The position numbers and the translations under genes were made by a program. This document shows positions 14,163 through 22,414 of a stretch of 38,248 nucleotides of DNA, in pieces. Each line of letters begins with the position of its first letter. Position 1 is the stretch's first letter. This DNA is from Planctomycetota bacterium (GTDB lineage Bacteria; Planctomycetota; B15-G4): NCBI GenBank assembly GCA_029259725.1, contig JAJDER010000188.1:1-38248 (forward strand). Direction: 5' to 3'. The notes below the pieces were generated by a model. That model did not search any database. It was not told the origin of the DNA and was given only the letters and a program-made list of their open reading frames with translations.

Positions 14163-16487
14163 CTACCAGTCGAACATGTCCTCGACGTCCTCGGGGTGCC
14201 GCTGCCCTGTCGAGGCGGGCTCCTCCGGCTTCTCCTTGCGCGAACTGCTGCGCGACCGCGTCTTGCTCGCGGACTTGCCGTTGCCGGTGGACTTGGCGCC
14301 GCCACCGGACTTGCCGCGCCCACCGGACTTCGCGCCGCCTCCCGATCGACCGCCCTGCTTGCCCGAACGCCCGCGACGGCTGCGGCTGCCCCCGGACGAG
14401 GCGGCCTCGGCGTCGCCCGCGGTGCGGGGGGTCGCGCCCTCGGCGCCACGGGCGTCGCCGGCCGACTTGTCGGCGGACTTGTCGGCGCCCGACGAGCGGG
14501 ACCGACCGCGCCCGCCCCGGGAGCGCCCGCGGCGTCGTCGCGGCGTGCGCCCGTCAGGCTTGCCCTCGGTGTCCTTCGCGGCGCCAGTAGCCTCGGAGGT
14601 CTCGGCGGTGTTGGCCGAGTCGCCCTCCTCGCCGGCTTGCCCACGATGCTGGCTGTCGCGACCAGAGTTGGCGCGCGCCCATCCCTGGGCACGCTTGTCG
14701 TCGGAGGTCGACGTGGAGCCGCTCGCGGTCTCGGCGGAGTCGGCACTCGCTGCGGCCGAGGTGTCCTCGCCCTTCACCTTGCGGATCAGCTTGGCCACGA
14801 AGCCGCGCAGGCCGCGAGGGGGCTCCTCCGCGGGGGCAGGAGCCTTGCCGGAATCGCCGCGCGCCGGCTCGGCGGCACGGGCGGACGCCGCGGCCTCCGT
14901 GGTCGGTGGCGCCGAGCCGCTCTCGACTTCCCGTGGCTTGCGCGGCATCGGAGCGGGCGCCTCCGCGGAGCCCTCGCGTGGCTCCCTCGCCGCGGCGCTC
15001 GCCCCACCGCGGCCACCTCGACGGGCTCCGCCCCGGCGGCGGGAGCGGGAACGCTTGGGGCGCGGTTCGCCTTCGGAGCGGGCCTCGTCCTCGGGACCGG
15101 CCGACGAGGCGCGTTCCGCGTCGGCGGCGCTGTCCCCGTCGCGCGTGTCCCGTGTCTTGCGGTCGTCGTCCGGCCGCCGCTCGCCCCCGCGGCGGGAGCG
15201 CGCCCCGCGCCGACGACGCCGGCCCGTGCCGGGCGTTTCCTCGTCGCCGCGAGTCGCGGCTGCGGTCGTGTCGCGGCCTGCGAGGCCGAGTTCCACCTCG
15301 CGCTCCGCGAGGCGCTGGGCCCAGCGAGCATGCACCTCGGGATCGCCGCTCCCGGCGAGGCAGGTGAGGTACAGGAGCTGGATCGCGTCGCGGGTCGAGG
15401 CGCGGCCGAGGAACTCGCCCATGCGCAGCCGACGGCTGCGCCGACCGCGGGTCAGTCGCAGCTGCGTGACGAGCAGTTGCTTGCAGGTGGCCACGTCGCG
15501 GCGCGCGATGCTCATGCGCAGGGCCGCGGGCGCGATCAGGTCGCGGGCGAGGGCGGCGGCGTCGGCCGACTCGTCCGCCTCCACGGCGGCGTTCCATGGA
15601 GCGTGGTACAGCGCGGCGAGCAGGAAGCCGTTCTTCAGGCGCCGCTGTCCTGCATCGATCCGGTCCAGGGCGGCCCCGACTCGCGCGAGCTCGTCACGGT
15701 GGCTGTCCCAGTAGGGTGCGATTTCGGGGAGCAGGTGCTCGAGCAGTCCGTACTCGACGAGCATCGAGAGCGAACGCTCGGCACCGCCGCAGGCGAGCAG
15801 CTTGAAGATCTCCTCGAGCACGCGCGGCGGAGCGCTGCGGCCGATGAGTTCGGCCGAGTCGCGCATGGCCGTATCGAGTCCGTCCTCGAGGGTCAGGTGC
15901 GCGCGGGCCGTGAACTTGATGGCGCGCAGCATGCGCACCGGGTCCTCGGCAAGACGTACGCCGGGCTCGCCGATGGTGCGCAGCACGCGGTTCTCGACGT
16001 CCTTGACGCCGCCGACGTAGTCGATGACCTCGTCGGTGCGCACGTCGTACAGCAGGGCGTTGATGGTGAAGTCGCGCCGGATGACGTCCTGCTCGGCCGT
16101 GCCGAACTCGTTGTCCTGCACGATGAGGAGATCCTCGTCGTCCTCGTCGTCTGCGTCGCCGTCGCCCGTGGCGCCTTCGGCTTCAGGAGGGCGGCGGAAG
16201 GTCGAGACCTCGATGATCTTGTCACCGAAGTGCACGTGGGCCAGCTTGAATCGCCGGCCGATGACGCGGCAGTTGCGGAACAGGCGCCGCACCTGGCGTG
16301 GACGTGCCGCCGTGGACACGTCGAAGTCCTTGGGGATCATCCCCATCAGCAGGTCGCGGACGCAGCCGCCGACCAGGTACGACTCGAACCCGCCGTCGTT
16401 CAGGCGTTCCACCGTCTTGACGGCGTCGGGATCGAGACTGGCGGGAAAGATGAGAGTGTTGGGGTGACGAGTAGGCTCGTGGCTCAT
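14163..16487 (-). CDS. pcnB: Poly(A) polymerase with a long disordered basic tail
   Basis: A protein of 774 residues. Residues about 1-400 are a class II nucleotidyltransferase of the bacterial PAP I type: SYLVGGCVRDLLMG, the metal pair in KDFDVSTAARP, VSTFRRPPEA, then DNEFGTAEQDVIRRDFTINALLYD, which separates PAP I from CCA-adding enzymes. PAP I adds 3' poly(A) tails that mark RNA for decay. An acidic insert (GDADDEDDED) interrupts the core near residue 112. The last 370 residues, from about 405, are low complexity: RRRRRGARSRRGG, SRSRRRGGARRGGRGG, GGR/GGAKSGG runs, one helix-like island (RGLRGFVAKLIRKVKGE, about 556-572) and a final DVEDMFDW. E. coli PcnB is near 465 residues. Its start overlaps the BtpA-family gene by ATGA. 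Confidence 0.9.
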   Translation of the reverse strand: MSHEPTRHPNTLIFPASLDPDAVKTVERLNDGGFESYLVGGCVRDLLMGMIPKDFDVSTAARPRQVRRLFRNCRVIGRRFKLAHVHFGDKIIEVSTFRRPPEAEGATGDGDADDEDDEDLLIVQDNEFGTAEQDVIRRDFTINALLYDVRTDEVIDYVGGVKDVENRVLRTIGEPGVRLAEDPVRMLRAIKFTARAHLTLEDGLDTAMRDSAELIGRSAPPRVLEEIFKLLACGGAERSLSMLVEYGLLEHLLPEIAPYWDSHRDELARVGAALDRIDAGQRRLKNGFLLAALYHAPWNAAVEADESADAAALARDLIAPAALRMSIARRDVATCKQLLVTQLRLTRGRRSRRLRMGEFLGRASTRDAIQLLYLTCLAGSGDPEVHARWAQRLAEREVELGLAGRDTTAAATRGDEETPGTGRRRRRGARSRRGGERRPDDDRKTRDTRDGDSAADAERASSAGPEDEARSEGEPRPKRSRSRRRGGARRGGRGGASAAAREPREGSAEAPAPMPRKPREVESGSAPPTTEAAASARAAEPARGDSGKAPAPAEEPPRGLRGFVAKLIRKVKGEDTSAAASADSAETASGSTSTSDDKRAQGWARANSGRDSQHRGQAGEEGDSANTAETSEATGAAKDTEGKPDGRTPRRRRGRSRGGRGRSRSSGADKSADKSAGDARGAEGATPRTAGDAEAASSGGSRSRRGRSGKQGGRSGGGAKSGGRGKSGGGAKSTGNGKSASKTRSRSSSRKEKPEEPASTGQRHPEDVEDMFDW

Positions 16488-17275
16488 GCCGTGGAGGATT
16501 CGATCAGAGCGGCGGCACGGTCAGGGTCCACGCGTCCGCTGTCGGGGTTCTTGAGGGCGGTGCCGACCACGGCGCCGGCGCAGCGAGCGAGCACGTCCTT
16601 CACGTTGGACGTGGTCGTGCCGCTCGCGGCGAGCACGGGCGCGGGGGCAACCGCCTCGGCCACCAGGCCGAGCTGGTCGAGGTCCACGGGACGCCCCGTG
16701 GACGAACCCGTCACGAGCACGGCGTCAGCCCCTTCGCGGCGCACCAGATCGATGGCGCGCTCAGCGACCGGGCGGTCGTCCAGCGTCGTGGCGTGCTTGA
16801 CATCGACGTCGGCGAGGATCGCCACGTCGGAACGCAATGCGGCACGTCGCCGCAGGAGGACGTCGGCCTCGCCCTGAACGAGGCCCTGGTCCGTGACCGC
16901 CGCACCAGCGAGCACGTTCACGCGGATGAAGGCGGCTCCGGTGGCCACGGCGACGCCGAGGGCCGACAGGCCGTCGTTGCGCAGCACGTTGATGCCGACC
17001 GGGATCTTCACCGCGGATCGCACCGCAGCAGCGACGACCGCCAAGGCGGCGATCGTCTCGGGGTCCACCCGTCCGGGGCGGAAGGGTGCGTCATGGAAGT
17101 TCTCCACGAGCACCCCGGCGTAGCCCGCCTGTTCCAGGACACGCGCATCCTCAGCCGCCGTGGCGGCCACGGACTCGACCGGCTGCTCGGCTCCGGGTGC
17201 CCCGGGAAGGGCGGGGAGGTGGAGCACGCCGATGAGCCAGGGCCGGGATCGACCGGCAAAGAGCGAACCATCCAT
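16484..17275 (-). CDS. BtpA/SgcQ-family TIM-barrel protein
   Basis: A protein of 263 residues matching the BtpA family. It begins PWLIGVLHLPALPGAPG, followed by AGYAGVLVENFHDAPF, IPVGINVLRNDGLSALGVAVATGAAFIRVNVL, and the phosphate-binding end VLAASGTTTSNVKDVL. In cyanobacteria BtpA helps stabilise photosystem I; other members such as SgcQ sit in sugar operons. The fold suggests a phosphorylated small-molecule substrate, not known here. No photosynthesis gene is present in the window. It precedes pcnB and overlaps it by four bases. The ATG at 17275 is the only good start. Confidence 0.87.
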   Translation of the reverse strand: MDGSLFAGRSRPWLIGVLHLPALPGAPGAEQPVESVAATAAEDARVLEQAGYAGVLVENFHDAPFRPGRVDPETIAALAVVAAAVRSAVKIPVGINVLRNDGLSALGVAVATGAAFIRVNVLAGAAVTDQGLVQGEADVLLRRRAALRSDVAILADVDVKHATTLDDRPVAERAIDLVRREGADAVLVTGSSTGRPVDLDQLGLVAEAVAPAPVLAASGTTTSNVKDVLARCAGAVVGTALKNPDSGRVDPDRAAALIESSTA

Positions 17276-17440
17276 AGAGGTCGCGACGCGTGAGTTCGGG
17301 AGCGCGCCTGGAGTGGTGAGGGAGACCTCGCCCTGGGCGCATGCAGACGGATGAGCCGATGATACGGCCTGAAAGGTGGCCGAACCAGGATGGGCGCCCT
17401 GCTCGGGGTGCTTGTCTCGCCGGGACGCGGGCGAATCGGC

Positions 17441-17446
17441 TACCCT
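17441..17446 (+). promoter_or_regulatory. Candidate -10 box for the M16 pair and miaA operon
   Basis: TACCCT lies eight bases before the GTG at 17455, the same spacing as at 1713, 22401 and 30114. No -35 element is visible and no Shine-Dalgarno sequence precedes the GTG. This supports both the GTG as the start and a leaderless transcript. Confidence 0.4.
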
Positions 17447-17454
17447 CCGCGACC

Positions 17455-18735
17455 GTGAAGACCGACGTCGCCGACCCCTTCGTGCAGCTCCAGGCCAGCA
17501 ACGGGGTCGAGATCCACCTGCACAGCACGGACAAGTACAAGACCGTGCTGCTGCAGTGGAACGTGATCGCGACCCTCGACGAGGGGCTCTCGGCCCGCGC
17601 CCTGCTCGGTGACCTGCTGACCCGGGCGACCCGTCGCCAACCGGACCTGTCGGCCCTCAATGCCCGCTGCGACGAGCTCTACGCCACCGAGCTGTTGGGC
17701 CACGTGTCCGCGGCCGGGCCGTACCAGTTGTTGGGACTCGGGCTGGAGACGGTGGCGGACCGTCACGTCGGGGGGCGCCCGGTGCTCGACGAGGCCGCCG
17801 AACTGCTCCGCGAGGCGCTCCAGGACCCGCCGCTCGAGGCAGGCCTCTTCCGCGAGGACCACTTCGAGCAGGAGCGGGCGAACATGATCCGCGCCATCGA
17901 GGGCCTGGCCGATGACAAGGCCACCCATGCCTACCTGAAGCTCCTGGAGCTGCTCCACGGCGGAACACCCTTCGGGCGTCACTCGTGGGGCACGCTCGCG
18001 GGTGCCAGGGCGCTCGACCGCAAGGCCGTGACCGAGGCCTGGGCCGACGTGCGAGACCGGTTGCCCGTGCGTCTGTTCCTGGTCGGCGACGTGGACGAGT
18101 CCCGGGCCCTCGCCCTGGCCGAGCGTCTCGGTGGCGAAGGTCCCCGGGATCGACCGCCGGTCGTCGTCCCGCCGCCGCCGATCCTCGCTCGCGATCCGAC
18201 CCACGGCACCGAACGGCAGCCGCTCGCGCAGAGCAAACTCGCCATGGGGTTCCGCGTGGCGCCCGAGCTGTTGCCCGGTGCCGCGGCCCCGCTGTTCGGG
18301 ATGGCCTTCGGCGGCGGCTCTCACGCGCGACTGTTCAAGCGGGTGCGCGAGGCGGAGAGCCTGGCCTACGGCTGTGGCGCGAGCCTGCAGGTCGAGAGCG
18401 GCACGCTCGTGGTCCAGGCCGGCATCGACGCGCCCGTTGCCGCACGCGTGCAGGAGCTGGTGCTCGAAGAGCTGCGCCGACTCGCGGACGAAGGGCTCGA
18501 CGAGGAGGAACTCGCCCTCTCGCGGCGCGCCCAGATGCGACGTCTCGAGAACCTGCGCGACAGCCCCCGTGGCTGGTGCCGCTTCCGACATGCGGCGCTC
18601 CTCGCCGGCCGGCCGTACCGACTGGAGGAGTCGCTCGAGCGGGTGGCCAGCGTGACTCCCGATCAGATCGCCGAGGTCGCGAGCGCCGCGACCCTCGATG
18701 CCGTGTTCCTGCTGGAAGGCACGCAGACGTCATGA
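17455..18735 (+). CDS. M16 peptidase-like protein without zinc motif (YfmF type)
   Basis: A protein of 426 residues with the M16 (insulinase-like) fold but no HxxEH zinc site. The N-terminal strand is VQLQASNGVEIHLHSTDKYKTVLLQWNV. GLFREDHFEQERANMIRAIEGLADDKATHAY matches the second part of the domain. The C-terminal half has LAMGFRVAPELLPGAAAPLFGMAFGGGSHARLFKRVREAESLAYG, the typical substrate-cradle helix and SLAY motif. Inactive M16 members pair with an active partner; the next gene is that partner and overlaps by ATGA. The pair resembles Bacillus YfmF/YfmH, linked to modification of elongation factor P. The GTG start at 17455 is favoured over the ATG at 17341, which would add 38 residues without domain likeness. 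Confidence 0.83.
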   Translation: MKTDVADPFVQLQASNGVEIHLHSTDKYKTVLLQWNVIATLDEGLSARALLGDLLTRATRRQPDLSALNARCDELYATELLGHVSAAGPYQLLGLGLETVADRHVGGRPVLDEAAELLREALQDPPLEAGLFREDHFEQERANMIRAIEGLADDKATHAYLKLLELLHGGTPFGRHSWGTLAGARALDRKAVTEAWADVRDRLPVRLFLVGDVDESRALALAERLGGEGPRDRPPVVVPPPPILARDPTHGTERQPLAQSKLAMGFRVAPELLPGAAAPLFGMAFGGGSHARLFKRVREAESLAYGCGASLQVESGTLVVQAGIDAPVAARVQELVLEELRRLADEGLDEEELALSRRAQMRRLENLRDSPRGWCRFRHAALLAGRPYRLEESLERVASVTPDQIAEVASAATLDAVFLLEGTQTS

Positions 18736-20012
18736 AGTGGGAAACGCTGACCAACCCGCTCGACGAGCCGGTGCTGACGGGCCGCACGGCCACGGGTCTT
18801 CGCGTGATCATGAACCCGCGCCCTGACTGGGTCCGCACCTTCGCCGCGTTCGGCGTGAACTTCGGTTCGGTCGATCGGGTGGGGGGCACCGATGGGGAAC
18901 CGGTCCCCGAGGGCCTCGCCCACTTCCTCGAGCACAAGCTCTTCGAGGACGAGCGCGGCGACGTGTCCGATCGCTTCGCGGCCCTGGGCGCCAGCACCAA
19001 CGCGATGACGGGCTTCACCGGCACGACCTACATCTCCTCCACCATCGCCGACCCGGAGCCGTGCCTGGACCTGCTGCTCGATTTCGTGCAGGAACCCTGG
19101 TTCACCGACGAACTCGTCGAGAAGGAGCAGGGCATCATCGCGCAGGAGATCCGGATGTACGACGACGATCCGGATTGGCGGGTCTTCTTCGGACTGCTGG
19201 GCTGTCTCTACCGGAGCCATCCGGTGAAGGACAACATCGCCGGCAGCGTCGAGAGCATCGCCGAGATCGACGCAGCGACGTTGCGGCATTGCTACGACCT
19301 CTTCTACCACCCGAACAACCTGTGCCTCGTGGTCAGCGGGCCGATGGACCCCGAGCGCGTCGCCGCCCTGGTGGAACGCGACCAGGGCGACCGCCCGGAA
19401 GACAGCCGCGCGGCTCACCAGCGCGGAGTCAGTGACGAACCACGGGATGCGATCGAAGGCCGTTGTGCCCTGACCTTGCCCGTCTCGAGGCCACGCCTGC
19501 TGATGGGCATCAAGGAGACGGTGCTCGGAGGCTCGGCGCGCGAGCAGGCGCGCCGCAAGCTGGCCACGCGGGTCGCCCTGGACCTGCTGTTGGGGCGCAG
19601 CTCGCCGGGCTTCGAGAGCCTGTACCAGGAGGGGCTCGTGGATGAGAGTTTCGGCGTGTCCTACTCGTCCGAGGCGGGCTTCGGGTTCACCACGCTGGGC
19701 GGCGACACGGATGAGCCGGAACGCCTCGAGCAGCGCATCTGGGAGATCCTCGGGCGCTCGCGGACCGGGGGGCTCGATGTCTCCGCCTTCGAGCGCGTCC
19801 GCAACAAGCTGCTGGGCAGCATGCTGCGGAGTCTCGATTCACCGGAGTCGGTGGCGTACCAGCTGCTGAACGGGGCGTTCCGTGGCGAGGCGCCGTTCGA
19901 GGCGCTCGCCATCCTGGACGAGCTGACGCCGGACGACCTGCTGGCGAGGCTCGAGGAGCACGTGCGCGAGGAGGCCCGTGCCGTCGCCGTCGTGCATCCC
20001 ACGGGGGGCTGA
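18732..20012 (+). CDS. M16 zinc peptidase-like protein (YfmH type)
   Basis: A protein of 426 residues. The inverted zinc motif is His64-FLE67-His68 in GLAHFLEHKLFED, with the third ligand probably Glu139 in GIIAQEIRMYDDDP. The domain continues with HPVKDNIAGSVESIAEIDAATLRHCYDLFYHPNNLCLVVSGP. The second half carries FESLYQEGLVDESFGVSYSSEAGFGF. Together with the zinc-free partner just upstream it should form a closed peptidase chamber. The substrate is unknown; the YfmF/YfmH likeness hints at a role near translation factor modification. Its TGA stop at 20010-20012 is in the same frame as miaA, with no normal start codon between the TGA and the MiaA P-loop. Confidence 0.87.
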   Translation: MKWETLTNPLDEPVLTGRTATGLRVIMNPRPDWVRTFAAFGVNFGSVDRVGGTDGEPVPEGLAHFLEHKLFEDERGDVSDRFAALGASTNAMTGFTGTTYISSTIADPEPCLDLLLDFVQEPWFTDELVEKEQGIIAQEIRMYDDDPDWRVFFGLLGCLYRSHPVKDNIAGSVESIAEIDAATLRHCYDLFYHPNNLCLVVSGPMDPERVAALVERDQGDRPEDSRAAHQRGVSDEPRDAIEGRCALTLPVSRPRLLMGIKETVLGGSAREQARRKLATRVALDLLLGRSSPGFESLYQEGLVDESFGVSYSSEAGFGFTTLGGDTDEPERLEQRIWEILGRSRTGGLDVSAFERVRNKLLGSMLRSLDSPESVAYQLLNGAFRGEAPFEALAILDELTPDDLLARLEEHVREEARAVAVVHPTGG

Positions 20013-20033
20013 GTCACGGCGCGCGGCGACGGC

Positions 20034-20945
20034 ATCCAGCGTGTTCTGATCGGCGGGACCGCTTCGGGAAAGAAGGGTCTCGCAGCGCGGCTCCACGAGC
20101 GAGACGGTCTGTCGCTGCTGTCGATGGACTCGATGAAGGTCTACCGCGGCATGGACATCGGGACGGACAAGCCGTCGGCGGAGTTGCAGGCCCGGGCCCC
20201 CTTCGGTCTGTTGGACCTGGTCGGCCACGAGGAGGCCTTCAGCGCGGGGCGCTGGGTCGAGGCGGCCTGCGCCGCCGCGGAAACCAGCGAGGCGCCGGTG
20301 CTCTTCGCGGGGGGGACGCCGCTCTACCTGCGGCTCCTCGTGGAGGGTCTCTTCCCTGGGCCGCCCGGCGATCCCGAGCTGCGCGCCGAGCTGGAACGGC
20401 TCTGGGACGAGCAGGGCGAACGGGTCGTGCGCGCGCAACTCGCCAGCGTGGATCCCGCTCTCGAAGCACGTCTGATGCCGGGGGATCGCAAGCGGCTGGT
20501 GCGAGGGCTGGAGGTGCACCGCATCAGTGGGCGGGCGCTCTCCGACTGGCAACGCGAGGAGACACGACCGGCGCTCCCTGGACGCTTCGTGCTCGTCGCG
20601 CTGCGCTGGGAACGTGAGGCGCACGGACGTCGGATCGACGCGCGCATCGAGACCATGTTCGAGCGTGGGTTGCTCCGCGAGGTGGCCGCGCTTGCCGCTC
20701 GCGCACCCTTCGCCCCCGAGCCCGCGCGAGCCATCGGCTACGCCGAGACCCTCGACGTCCTGGCCGGGCGGTGCACCGAGCGGGACGCCATCGAGCGCAT
20801 GCGCACGCGCACGCGACAGCTGGTGAAGAAGCAGGGCACCTTCCTGCGCTCCTTCGCCGACCTGCGCTGGATCGACATCGCGGCCGACGAGGAGCTCGAG
20901 CAGGTCTTGCCCAGGGTCGAGCGGGCACTGGAGCTCCGCTCCTAG
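20034..20945 (+). CDS. miaA: tRNA dimethylallyltransferase with altered P-loop and unclear start
   Basis: MiaA adds a dimethylallyl group to A37 of tRNAs reading codons that begin with U. Most family blocks are present: SMDSMKVYRGMDIGTDKPSA, VLFAGGTPLYLRLLVEGLF, RLVRGLEVHRISGRALS and RTRQLVKKQGTFLRSF. The N-terminal P-loop, encoded at about 20049-20078, reads GGTASGKKG, whereas the family has GPTASGKT/S; the Walker threonine is lysine here. The first ATG in frame (20124) lies after the P-loop and would remove it. No ATG, GTG or TTG lies between the upstream TGA (20010) and the P-loop. I placed the start at an ATC (20034) as a guess; GTC 20013, CTG 20046 or stop readthrough are alternatives. 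The end overlaps the convergent lipoprotein gene by four bases. Confidence 0.8.
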   Translation: MQRVLIGGTASGKKGLAARLHERDGLSLLSMDSMKVYRGMDIGTDKPSAELQARAPFGLLDLVGHEEAFSAGRWVEAACAAAETSEAPVLFAGGTPLYLRLLVEGLFPGPPGDPELRAELERLWDEQGERVVRAQLASVDPALEARLMPGDRKRLVRGLEVHRISGRALSDWQREETRPALPGRFVLVALRWEREAHGRRIDARIETMFERGLLREVAALAARAPFAPEPARAIGYAETLDVLAGRCTERDAIERMRTRTRQLVKKQGTFLRSFADLRWIDIAADEELEQVLPRVERALELRS

Positions 20946-22054
20946 TCCTGGCCCTCGGCGTCGGGCCCGGCGGCCGCGGCAGCATCGCTCAGGCCGGCGT
21001 AGACGCGTCCGACCTGGTCCGCCACGAAGCGATCGCGGATGCGCCCACGGGCTGCCTCCAGGATGCGCAGCAACTGCTCGTCGCCGGGCCGGTCGTGGAG
21101 TTGCTTGCACTCGAGCAGCACCAACAGGGCGGGGCCGTCTCCGGGGGCTCGCGAAAGCAGCGCGAGGACGTCCGCCAGGCCTTCGTCCACGTGGCCCTGG
21201 AGGACGGCCACGCGCGCCTCGAGCAGGGCGACGTCCAGCACCAGGCGGGCCGGCAGGGGCCGCGGCAGCTCGGTCAGGACGTCGGCTGCGGCCTCGGGCC
21301 CGTCGCGCGCCAGCACGTCGACGGCGATGAACAGGCGCAGATCGGGGTTGTCGGGATGACGGGTCACGGCCCGCTCCACGAGGAGGCGCACGGCGGCGGT
21401 GCGTTCCGGGTTCCGGCTGACCTCGCCGCGCAGACCCGAGAGGCCGCCCGGACCGAGATCGAGGCTGGCTTCCAGCAGGCGGTCGGCCGCCACGTCTTCG
21501 CCGACGGCGGCGTAGGCCGTGGCGATCCGCGCGAAGGCCTGGGCCACGAGCGGACGCGGCGCGGCCTCGACGGCCGCCAGTCGTCGGGCCTCCAACTCGG
21601 CCAGTTCGAGGTCGTCCTCGGCCAGGGCCGCATCGACGAGGAGCGCGCGCAGCTCGCCCTCCAGGCCGCCGGGACGCACGAAGGCCAGGGTGCTCTCCAC
21701 CGACGCGCGCACGGCCGCCGAGCGGCCCAGGGCGGCCAGCAGCGAGGTCTGCGCCGACAGGAGCTGGGGGTTGGAGGGCCGGAACTCGAGCCCACGCTGG
21801 ACGTAGGCGAGCGCCTCCTCCGGTGTCTCGGCGCGGCCGGCAGACGCCAGCCAGACCTCGGGCATCAGGGGTTCGCGCCCGCGCAGCACCGCCAGCTGGG
21901 CCGCGTCGGCGGTGGCCAGGGCTCCGAAGGTCTCCGCGGCACGGCTCATGCTGCCGCACCCACCGGCCGAGGCCAGCAGGACGGTCCCGAGCAGGGCAGC
22001 GAAGGTGCCGCCGGGCCTACCGGTGCAGCGGGCCGGACGCGTAGGACTCGTCAT
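20942..22054 (-). CDS. TPR-like lipoprotein
   Basis: A protein of 370 residues. After a short basic start comes a hydrophobic run (TFAALLGTVLLASAGGCGS) ending in Cys, probably a lipoprotein signal, although the lipobox ASAGGC lacks the usual Leu. The rest is all helical with TPR spacing: PEEALAYVQRGLEFRPSNPQLLSAQTSLLAALGRSAA, then PRPLVAQAFARIATAYAAVGEDVAADRLLEASLDLGP, and PARLVLDVALLEARVAVLQGHVDEGLADVLALL. The likely role is an envelope scaffold. The ATG at 22054 lies inside the upstream small lipoprotein gene, a 38-base overlap, so the two are co-translated. The start could be a few codons later. Confidence 0.75.
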   Translation of the reverse strand: MTSPTRPARCTGRPGGTFAALLGTVLLASAGGCGSMSRAAETFGALATADAAQLAVLRGREPLMPEVWLASAGRAETPEEALAYVQRGLEFRPSNPQLLSAQTSLLAALGRSAAVRASVESTLAFVRPGGLEGELRALLVDAALAEDDLELAELEARRLAAVEAAPRPLVAQAFARIATAYAAVGEDVAADRLLEASLDLGPGGLSGLRGEVSRNPERTAAVRLLVERAVTRHPDNPDLRLFIAVDVLARDGPEAAADVLTELPRPLPARLVLDVALLEARVAVLQGHVDEGLADVLALLSRAPGDGPALLVLLECKQLHDRPGDEQLLRILEAARGRIRDRFVADQVGRVYAGLSDAAAAAGPDAEGQD

Positions 22055-22256
22055 GCCACTCGTGGTAGGGGTCGTCCCAGTCGAGGCCCATGAAGTAGCG
22101 GTCCCACTTGCGGTGGGCTTCGCGGGCATCGGCCGACCAGGCGTCCCAGACGTCCTGACCGTGGGGCTCGAAGGGCGACACACAACTGCTCAGGGGCGCG
22201 AAGGCGGCCATCAGCAGTACGGCGGTGACGAGGCGTCGGAGCGCGACACGCGACAT
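22017..22256 (-). CDS. Small lipoprotein of unknown function
   Basis: A protein of 79 residues. The signal is MSRVALRRLVTAVLLMAAFAPLSSC, with lipobox LSSC giving Cys25. The mature 55 residues are rich in Trp, Asp, His and Tyr (QDVWDAWSADAREAHRKWDRYFMGLDWDDPYHEWHDESY), with a pattern of W/Y residues every few positions that I do not recognise. A Shine-Dalgarno-like GAGGA lies about ten bases before the ATG. It overlaps and precedes the TPR lipoprotein gene, so the two probably act together at the outer or inner membrane. Confidence 0.72.
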   Translation of the reverse strand: MSRVALRRLVTAVLLMAAFAPLSSCVSPFEPHGQDVWDAWSADAREAHRKWDRYFMGLDWDDPYHEWHDESYASGPLHR

Positions 22257-22400
22257 CGGGGGTTCCTCGCTCGAAGGGCTTGGCACGGTATCAATGGCCT
22301 GTTCGGGTGTCAAAGACGGGCCCAGGCAGACGTCTGCGGGGCCCCGGTGCCCGGGCCGAACGCGGGCCAGACGGGGGTGTCCCCGGGTCCGCCTCCCGAA

Positions 22401-22406
22401 TAGGCT
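22401..22406 (+). promoter_or_regulatory. Candidate -10 box for the HEAT-like gene
   Basis: TAGGCT lies exactly eight bases before the ATG at 22415. The eight bases between are GCTCCTCC, so a purine-rich ribosome binding site is absent. This fits a leaderless transcript as seen before other first genes here. Confidence 0.45.
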
Positions 22407-22414
22407 GCTCCTCC

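Noticed and set aside
14196-16877. An 893-codon open frame on the + strand opposite pcnB
   Set aside because: It is antisense to a clear PcnB with conserved motifs. Long antisense frames are expected in GC-rich DNA, and its product shows only Arg/Gly-type composition.
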